Source of the DNA: JACRGC01 sp041305345
GTDB taxonomy: Archaea > Micrarchaeota > Micrarchaeia > Norongarragalinales > SBBD01
Assembly (NCBI GenBank): GCA_041305345.1
Contig: JBFYLP010000001.1
Location: 62,001 to 126,000, forward strand
Direction: 5' to 3'
DNA length: 64,000 nt
The position numbers and the translations under genes were made by a program. The first letter of the stretch is position 1. The number at the start of each line of letters is the position of its first letter. Below the pieces are notes generated by a model. The model saw only the letters and a list, made by a program, of their open reading frames with translations. It was not told the origin of the DNA and made no database searches. Shown piece by piece: positions 59,422-64,000 of the stretch.

Positions 59422-59631
59422 ATGGTGGGTGTGGATGAATATTTCGGCGCAAAGGCCGGGATAATATGGCAGTGCCTGAAGGAAAATAGCGGGCTTACCA
59501 TTGCGCAGATGAAGCGCAAGACGAAGCTCACGGATTCCGAGCTTTACGTCGGCCTTGGCTGGCTTGGACGGGAGGGCAAGATTGAGATCGTAGGCGACGT
59601 CCCGCTGCTCTACAAGTACAAGCTCAAGTGA
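59422..59631 (+). CDS. Winged-helix protein (DUF2582-like)
   Basis: 69 residues from the ATG after GGTGATGAC. AGIIWQCLKENSGLTIAQMK, TKLTDSELYVGLGWLGREGKI and the beta-wing EIVGDVPLLYKYKLK form a compact winged HTH of the small family seen in bacteria and archaea. Within the glucan operon it may be its regulator. Confidence 0.8.
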   Translation: MVGVDEYFGAKAGIIWQCLKENSGLTIAQMKRKTKLTDSELYVGLGWLGREGKIEIVGDVPLLYKYKLK

Positions 59632-59673
59632 ATGGCAAGGGGATGCTGCGGGAATTAGCCGACGGTGCAAATG

Positions 59674-61755
59674 ATGTACGACGTAAAGCAAGTATGCGTA
59701 GAAAAGGCGAGTGCAGAAAACCCCGATTGGGGCTACGCGAGGAACTGCCGGGCATTGCTTCGTAACCCGATTGCCGAATTCTCCCAAAGCACTTTCTCTG
59801 CGCAAATTGGCGAATTCATCTCGCCCAACCGGGATTATTCGTATGAAGGCTTTTCTGCGCTAACCGATGGCGAAAACTGGAAATTCCTCGATTCGCTTGC
59901 ATTTAGCCTCAAGGATGGGAAAGGCGTAGCCCTAAGGCTCATTCCCAAAACCGTCAAGATTTATCCCTGGAAGGCAACGTACCATTATTCCTTCGGGGAT
60001 TTAGGCGCCGAATTGGCAGTGGAATATTACCTCTTCAGGAACAGCAAGGCCGCTACATTGGAAGTTTCGTTCTTTCTAAGGGGCTGCAAGGCGGATGATG
60101 CGCGCCTTATCGTCGAACCCTTCGCGGACATCCGCCATATGTACTCATCCTCATACCCAGATGCGCACGCGGCAAATACGCTTCCAAATGGCATTACGAT
60201 CCAGCGCGAGGGACGGTTCCTCCACATCATTAGCAAGAACGTGCACGCCATCAATTTGAATCAAAGGAAGCAGGAATGGTGCTACAAGCTCGGGACCGGT
60301 AGCAGGGAGATGCGGGAGGGCGCAATGAGGTTTTCCCAAGATTGCAGGCACCTTTACTCGCCAGGAACCCTCGAGCTCTCATTTTACAGGAATTATGCTT
60401 CCCTGCAGATATTCTGCTCCTCGCAAAAAAAATTCAAGCCCTCATTGGAACTTAGGTACCACGACGAGAAAGCATTCGTCTCAAAACTAACCCGCCTGCA
60501 AAAGCCCTATTCGCTCCACCTCAAGCACGCCGAGCATTGGGGGAAAGAATATCGGGTGGCGCTTCAGGGCCGACTGTTCAAGCTGATGGAAAGTTTCAAT
60601 TTCGAATCACCCAGCCTCGAAGGCCCCGATGCGGGCGCATTCTGGTTTAGGAACATCTGGTTCCGCGATGCATTCCAGGGCGTTAGCGATAATTTCGAAA
60701 TCTACTTCCGCAATGAAAAGGCCTACCTGAAATCGCTCCTCCTCCAAGCACTAAAGCTCCAGGAAGCAGGGCTCATCCCAAACAAGCTTCCCGAACTTAA
60801 CGACGAGAAGCCGGATTATTCCTCGGCCGATGCGACGCTGCTTTGCTTCATCTGCTGCCTCGAGTACCTAAGGCGCACGAACGACAAAACGCTAATCAAG
60901 GCGTTCCGGGATGCGGTAAAGGCGTTCCTGCAATCCCTCTCTTCCGGAAGCATCAGGATGGAAAATTACCTCCTCAAGGCCCCCGCGCATTTCTCCTGGA
61001 TAGATTCGAAGTACGCTGCAAGGACTTTTGGAAAGGATGCATCGGTGCCAACGCGCATACCTCCCGCGTGGCTCGACAGGCTTATCCTATCGTGCAAGGA
61101 TTACGACGAGCTTTCATCAAAGCTTGGCTCGCCCGCGTACTATTTCGTCGAATTGAACGCGCTTTGGATCCGCTTCCTGCGCGATTTCTATGCGATCTTC
61201 CCCTCGAGGGAATTCGAAGCGCTTGAAAGCAATGCGAGCATAAACTTCAAGTCGTTCTTCTTCACCGAAGGCGTCTTCGAACTCGTGGACGACACCTTCC
61301 AGAAATCCGAAACGCTCTCGAGCGTTTCGCTCTATTCAGCCTCGCTTCTCCCCGAGCTTTTCTCGGACGAGGAAATTGCAAATCTCGTGAACAAATTCGA
61401 GCCGTGCCTCGTCTACCGCAACAGGAAGCTTTTTGGCGTGCTTACAAGGAACCTGCAAAACCACGTCTACTGGAACGACGCGGACTACCACGGCGCGGTT
61501 GTGTGGCCAAGGGAAAGCGTGCCGCTCTTCCGCCTCCTTCATCGCCTTAAAGACCCACGTGCGCAGGAGATCCTTGAGAGCAACCTTGACCATCAGATGG
61601 AGGAAGGCGCCATCTTCTTCAACCAGGAGCTCTTCGCCCTCCCCGAGGGCATCAATCCCTCCCCCTCGCCGACCTCCTACTCGCCAGTTCCGGTGAAGAA
61701 CCCCGCGCAATTCTGGTCGCAATGGGTGCAGCCCTATTTCGATTTCCTGAAGTGA
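59674..61755 (+). CDS. Glycogen debranching enzyme (amylo-alpha-1,6-glucosidase)
   Basis: About 693 residues. The N-terminal beta-sandwich (ENPDWGYARNCRALLRNPIAEF) is followed by an (alpha/alpha)6 barrel with FWFRNIWFRDAFQG, GLIPNKLPELNDEKPDYSSADAT and the C-terminal LQNHVYWNDADYHGAVVWPRE, typical of GDE C-terminal/GH133 enzymes, whose acids sit in the RDxxxG and DATL regions. Removes alpha-1,6 branches. It ends the glucan operon; no branching enzyme is recognisable unless the GH57 protein does that job. Confidence 0.85.
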   Translation: MYDVKQVCVEKASAENPDWGYARNCRALLRNPIAEFSQSTFSAQIGEFISPNRDYSYEGFSALTDGENWKFLDSLAFSLKDGKGVALRLIPKTVKIYPWKATYHYSFGDLGAELAVEYYLFRNSKAATLEVSFFLRGCKADDARLIVEPFADIRHMYSSSYPDAHAANTLPNGITIQREGRFLHIISKNVHAINLNQRKQEWCYKLGTGSREMREGAMRFSQDCRHLYSPGTLELSFYRNYASLQIFCSSQKKFKPSLELRYHDEKAFVSKLTRLQKPYSLHLKHAEHWGKEYRVALQGRLFKLMESFNFESPSLEGPDAGAFWFRNIWFRDAFQGVSDNFEIYFRNEKAYLKSLLLQALKLQEAGLIPNKLPELNDEKPDYSSADATLLCFICCLEYLRRTNDKTLIKAFRDAVKAFLQSLSSGSIRMENYLLKAPAHFSWIDSKYAARTFGKDASVPTRIPPAWLDRLILSCKDYDELSSKLGSPAYYFVELNALWIRFLRDFYAIFPSREFEALESNASINFKSFFFTEGVFELVDDTFQKSETLSSVSLYSASLLPELFSDEEIANLVNKFEPCLVYRNRKLFGVLTRNLQNHVYWNDADYHGAVVWPRESVPLFRLLHRLKDPRAQEILESNLDHQMEEGAIFFNQELFALPEGINPSPSPTSYSPVPVKNPAQFWSQWVQPYFDFLK

Positions 61756-61781
61756 CTAACTTCCCCGCTGAAGGCGCCTCC

Positions 61782-62180
61782 TCATTTTACTACCACCAGC
61801 TTGCATGCCTTAATGCCCCGGATCGAGGCAATCGAGTCCGTTATCTTTTTCAATTTATCAGCAGCCCCCCTCGCCGCAACCACTTCCAGGCATTCGTCGT
61901 GCGACAAATGGACGTGCATCGAAGCTATGATGTTTGCGCCGAAGCGATGCTGGACATCCGTCATCCTATCCTGCAAGCCAGCCACGTGATGCCCATAAAG
62001 GATTGAAATCGTGCCAACCCTCGTGCGCCTGCCCTTCAACACCTCCTCCCTCAGGAATGCATCCCTTAGTATGTCCGATATGGCCTTGGACCTGTTTGGG
62101 CAAATCCCGCTTTTCATCCTTCCTTCAAGCCTTGCCAATGTTCCCTTCTCAACGGATATCGCAATCCTTTCAACGCTCAT
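61782..62180 (-). CDS. nikR: Nickel-responsive regulator NikR
   Basis: 132 residues. N-terminal ribbon-helix-helix (RIAISVEKGTLARLEGRM, SKAISDILRDAF) and C-terminal ACT-like domain with nickel ligands H78, H89, H91 and C97 (QHRFGANIIASMHVHLSHDECLEV), spaced as in E. coli NikR (76, 87, 89, 95). Represses target promoters when Ni2+ is bound. Divergent from two membrane-protein genes, with an inverted repeat between. Confidence 0.95.
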   Translation of the reverse strand: MSVERIAISVEKGTLARLEGRMKSGICPNRSKAISDILRDAFLREEVLKGRRTRVGTISILYGHHVAGLQDRMTDVQHRFGANIIASMHVHLSHDECLEVVAARGAADKLKKITDSIASIRGIKACKLVVVK

Positions 62181-62196
62181 AACTTCGCACCCTAAA

Positions 62197-62225
62197 AGTA
62201 TTACGAAAATCAGCTTTTTAATACT
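62197..62225. promoter_or_regulatory. Probable NikR operator
   Basis: Perfect 7-bp inverted repeat AGTATTA-N15-TAATACT in the nikR/membrane-gene divergent spacer, overlapping the AT-rich promoter core. It resembles the known NikR site GTATGA-N16-TCATAC in half-site sequence and spacing. Confidence 0.65.
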
Positions 62226-62258
62226 CGGTGCAATTCACATTCATTGGGTGAGGCAAAA

Positions 62259-62597
62259 ATGGCTTGTTTTCTGGTTCCAACGGCAATCGGAATTTTGACA
62301 ACTGCGGGAAAGAAGAGAATCCCCGAAAATATGCACATAGGCTGGCTCAACACGATGATCTTTGGCGGCGCTGCTGCGCTTGCAGTTGAGCACATCGCCC
62401 ACGGCGAGATAGTCCCTTGGTTCCCATTCCTCACTGCAATGGGCAGCGCAGCGGATACTTCCGCGATGCTTGGCGAAATGGCAGCTGTTGGCATTCCGAT
62501 GACGCTTGCACTTGTCGGCGCCTGGGCGGGAATGGTCGTAGTATATGAAAAATTCATCGCAGTCAAGAAAGCGCCACTTGGCGCATCCGGCGTTTAG
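62259..62597 (+). CDS. Membrane protein, probably nickel-regulated (112 aa)
   Basis: ATG preceded by GGGTGAGG. Three helices with conserved-looking polar residues inside (NMHIGWLNTMIFGGAAALAVEH, IAHGEIVPWFPFLTAMGSAA, MLGEMAAVGIPMTLALVGAW). The paired His, Glu and Met residues in membrane segments would suit metal ions. No known Ni transporter family matched. First of two genes after the NikR operator. Confidence 0.65.
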   Translation: MACFLVPTAIGILTTAGKKRIPENMHIGWLNTMIFGGAAALAVEHIAHGEIVPWFPFLTAMGSAADTSAMLGEMAAVGIPMTLALVGAWAGMVVVYEKFIAVKKAPLGASGV

Positions 62598-62618
62598 ATC
62601 AATTGCGGGGTAATCAAA

Positions 62619-62915
62619 ATGTGGCTCATTACGACATTGGTTGCGGCAATCATTGCAACAATCCTGCATTTCAAGGCAGCATCCAAAAAAAAATACAGAT
62701 TCGACTTTCTGGCACTGATGCTATGGGGTACGTTCCTCATGGTCCTTGTGGACCATTCGATTGCATTCTTCAATGAGGGTGGCGAATTCCTGTCCTATAC
62801 TACGGATGGCATCGTAACAAGCTCGGTGGTTTTGGGAATAGCCATGCTTGTTCCGATCGTTGCAGTTTGGATGGTTGTGGCATTCGTCCCAATTTTGCAT
62901 AAAAACAGAACGTAA
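62619..62915 (+). CDS. Membrane protein, partner of preceding gene (98 aa)
   Basis: Three helices (LITTLVAAIIATILHFKAAS, FLALMLWGTFLMVLVDHSIAF, VVLGIAMLVPIVAVWMVVAF). Twenty-one bases after the first gene, same operon. The motif LVDHSIAFFNEGGEF carries His/Asp/Glu near the membrane surface. Together they may form a small metal exporter or sensor. Confidence 0.65.
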   Translation: MWLITTLVAAIIATILHFKAASKKKYRFDFLALMLWGTFLMVLVDHSIAFFNEGGEFLSYTTDGIVTSSVVLGIAMLVPIVAVWMVVAFVPILHKNRT

Positions 62916-62940
62916 AATCCCCTAACCCGGTCCTTTTTTC

Positions 62941-63615
62941 TCAAAAGAAGTCCCTAAGCCTAACTTCGGTATTCCTTATGTTCCTCATTGTTGCCCAGTG
63001 GTGCCTTATGAATTTTTGCAATTCGGGGTCCTTGTGGTGCTTCCGGAGGAATTCCATCGTTGCCTCGTCGCTTGGGTAGCCGCTTCCGAACTGGCCGAAT
63101 TTTGCCGCCAGCTCATGCACACGCTGCTCGCGCATGCTCTTTGCCAGGATGGATGCAGCGCCCACGCATAAATACTTGTAATCCGCCTTGTTCTCGCTTG
63201 TAATGGCAACCTTTTCAAGTTTTGTTCCCCTCAAATATTTTCGGATCCTCGTTTCGTACTTACTTGGCATTGGATCCGGGGAGTCGACATACATCCGTTC
63301 AATCTCGCCAATTTTTTTGGCCAGTTCCCCTATTGCAGCCGCAACTTTCTCCGCCTCCATCTCGTTAATGCTGACCCTTCGTTTCATGTAGCCGTCTATT
63401 TCCTCGGCAGAAATTTCGATGATCGCGTGCGGATGGCGGATTATTTTGGCGGCGATTTTTTCCCTCAATTGCGCCTCCAATAATTTCGAGTCCTTAACCC
63501 CCAATTCCTTCAGTTCCGGCTCCCTCTCCTTCTCGATTGCAAACGCGCACATCACAAGCGGCCCGATCACCGGCCCCCTTCCGGCCTCGTCGACGCCGAC
63601 AACGAATTTTCCCAT
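62941..63615 (-). CDS. rnhB: Ribonuclease HII
   Basis: 224 residues. VVGVDEAGRGPVIGPLVMCA with Asp-Glu metal ligands, LGVKDSKLL, RMYVDSPDP and SENKADYKYLCVGAASILAKSMREQ are the family motifs. Removes RNA from RNA-DNA hybrids and single ribonucleotides. Convergent with the NikR-linked operon. Confidence 0.96.
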   Translation of the reverse strand: MGKFVVGVDEAGRGPVIGPLVMCAFAIEKEREPELKELGVKDSKLLEAQLREKIAAKIIRHPHAIIEISAEEIDGYMKRRVSINEMEAEKVAAAIGELAKKIGEIERMYVDSPDPMPSKYETRIRKYLRGTKLEKVAITSENKADYKYLCVGAASILAKSMREQRVHELAAKFGQFGSGYPSDEATMEFLRKHHKDPELQKFIRHHWATMRNIRNTEVRLRDFF

Positions 63616-63714
63616 TTTTTTACACTCCCAACATCGGATGATTGACCCAATCCCAATTCCGTTACTTCAAGATGATTTTTTAATGCTATTAACCCTAAGA
63701 TTAAGGTTTGCTTT

Positions 63715-63873
63715 GGGGTCATAGTATAACCTGGTAGAACAATAGGCTCCAGATTTTTCATGCAGGTATTTTGAGCCGCCTTGCGGCGATGATGTTTTCC
63801 AATGGAGCTCGGATATGATGACGAGCGAAAAAGTTGATACCTGTGGATGGGGGTTCGAATCCCCCTGACCCCA
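63715..63873 (+). tRNA. tRNA-Trp(CCA) with 86-nt intron holding a C/D guide
   Basis: Acceptor GGGGTCA/TGACCCC, discriminator A; anticodon stem ATAGG/CCTGT; anticodon CCA at 63749-63751; T-arm GGGGG-TTCGAAT-CCCCC. The intron would run 63753-63838, after position 37. It contains ATGATGT (C-like, 63789), CGGA (D'-like, 63810), ATGATGA (C', 63815) and TTGA (D-like, 63834). TGGAGC just before the D' box is complementary to GCTCCA, and the fifth base from the box faces C34, as in the haloarchaeal pre-tRNA-Trp guide. A TATA-like TTTTTAATGC lies about 40 bp upstream. The D-stem is weak. Confidence 0.9.
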
Positions 63874-63874
63874 T

Positions 63875-63913
63875 GACAAACATGGGGGAAGCTGGTTTCC
63901 CCCTAATTTTGTC
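63875..63913 (+). terminator. Hairpin after tRNA-Trp
   Basis: GACAAA...GGGGGAA pairs with TTTCCCCC...TTTTGTC around GCTGG, a strong two-part stem right after the tRNA. Confidence 0.5.
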
Positions 63914-63957
63914 GGATCGTCAACCCTTCCTTTTCCTGCTCCCCCTTCAAGAAAAAA

Positions 63958-64000
63958 TCAGCTGATCTCCTGCACGATGACTCCGTACGCGGGCCGCGTG
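63958..64000 (-). CDS. Possible C-terminus of a protein cut by the window edge
   Basis: On the - strand a frame open to the edge ends TRPAYGVIVQEIS then TGA, followed by a T-run. Too short to identify. Confidence 0.35.
   Translation of the reverse strand, partial: TRPAYGVIVQEIS

Overview
The window is archaeal chromosome. It carries a group II chaperonin (thermosome), an archaeal histone, MCM helicase, an archaeal exosome operon (Rrp4, Rrp41, Rrp42), SBDS, ABCE1, pelota, aTrm56, GatD/GatE, an SRP54 GTPase, archaeal-type PEP carboxylase, cyclic 2,3-diphosphoglycerate synthetase, intron-containing tRNAs and class III (QxSxE) pilin-like leaders. Many starts have GGTG/GGAGG Shine-Dalgarno elements or a TATA box about 27 nt upstream. 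Short intergenic spaces, many small membrane proteins and orphan basic proteins among housekeeping genes suggest a DPANN-like lineage (Micrarchaeota or Diapherotrites type). That placement is inference; no 16S rRNA is present.

Layout. 0-9.4 kb (mostly +): thermosome 3' end, orphan, OB-fold and TctA-type membrane proteins, aTrm56 (-), a pilin (-), rpiA (-), cDPG synthetase, pyrE, SprT-like protease. 9.5-24.8 kb (almost all -): pelota, ppcA, 5-formyl-THF cyclo-ligase, lipoprotein, an MCM gene split by two inteins, HD hydrolase, a cluster of four small membrane proteins, gatE-gatD, tRNA-Val. 25-28.7 kb: DUF350-like protein, PIN protein, tRNA-Ala with an apparent D-loop intron, then an AT-rich convergent intergenic region with six CACGTG-centred palindromes, then a Hef-type helicase (-). 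28.7-36.3 kb (+): histone, a large surface protein, RsmA/KsgA-like methyltransferase, stand-alone XPF nuclease, a sigma-70-like protein, pgk, asparaginase. 36.4-42.8 kb: secreted protein, SpoIIM-like protein, HTH regulator, RPA-like OB protein, two pilin-like proteins, ABCE1. 43-49 kb (+): proteasome alpha, SBDS and exosome superoperon with three orphan genes inserted. 49.4-54.4 kb: candidate structured RNA, srp54, a 45-aa microprotein, leuS. 54.7-61.8 kb (+): a glycogen/alpha-glucan operon (two GT-B synthases, GH57 amylase, debranching enzyme, winged-helix protein). 61.8-64 kb: nikR with a divergent operator and two membrane proteins, rnhB, tRNA-Trp with a C/D-guide intron.

How it fits together. 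Central carbon genes (rpiA, pgk, cDPG synthetase, ppcA) sit with a complete-looking glucan storage operon, suggesting sugar-based metabolism. Translation, RNA-decay and ribosome-rescue genes (pelota, ABCE1, SBDS, exosome) are grouped as in other archaea. The most unusual observations are the parS-like palindrome cluster between convergent genes, the sigma-70-like protein, the doubly intein-interrupted MCM, the split Hef/XPF pair, a surface protein whose layout recalls archaeal fusexins, and several candidate structured RNAs.
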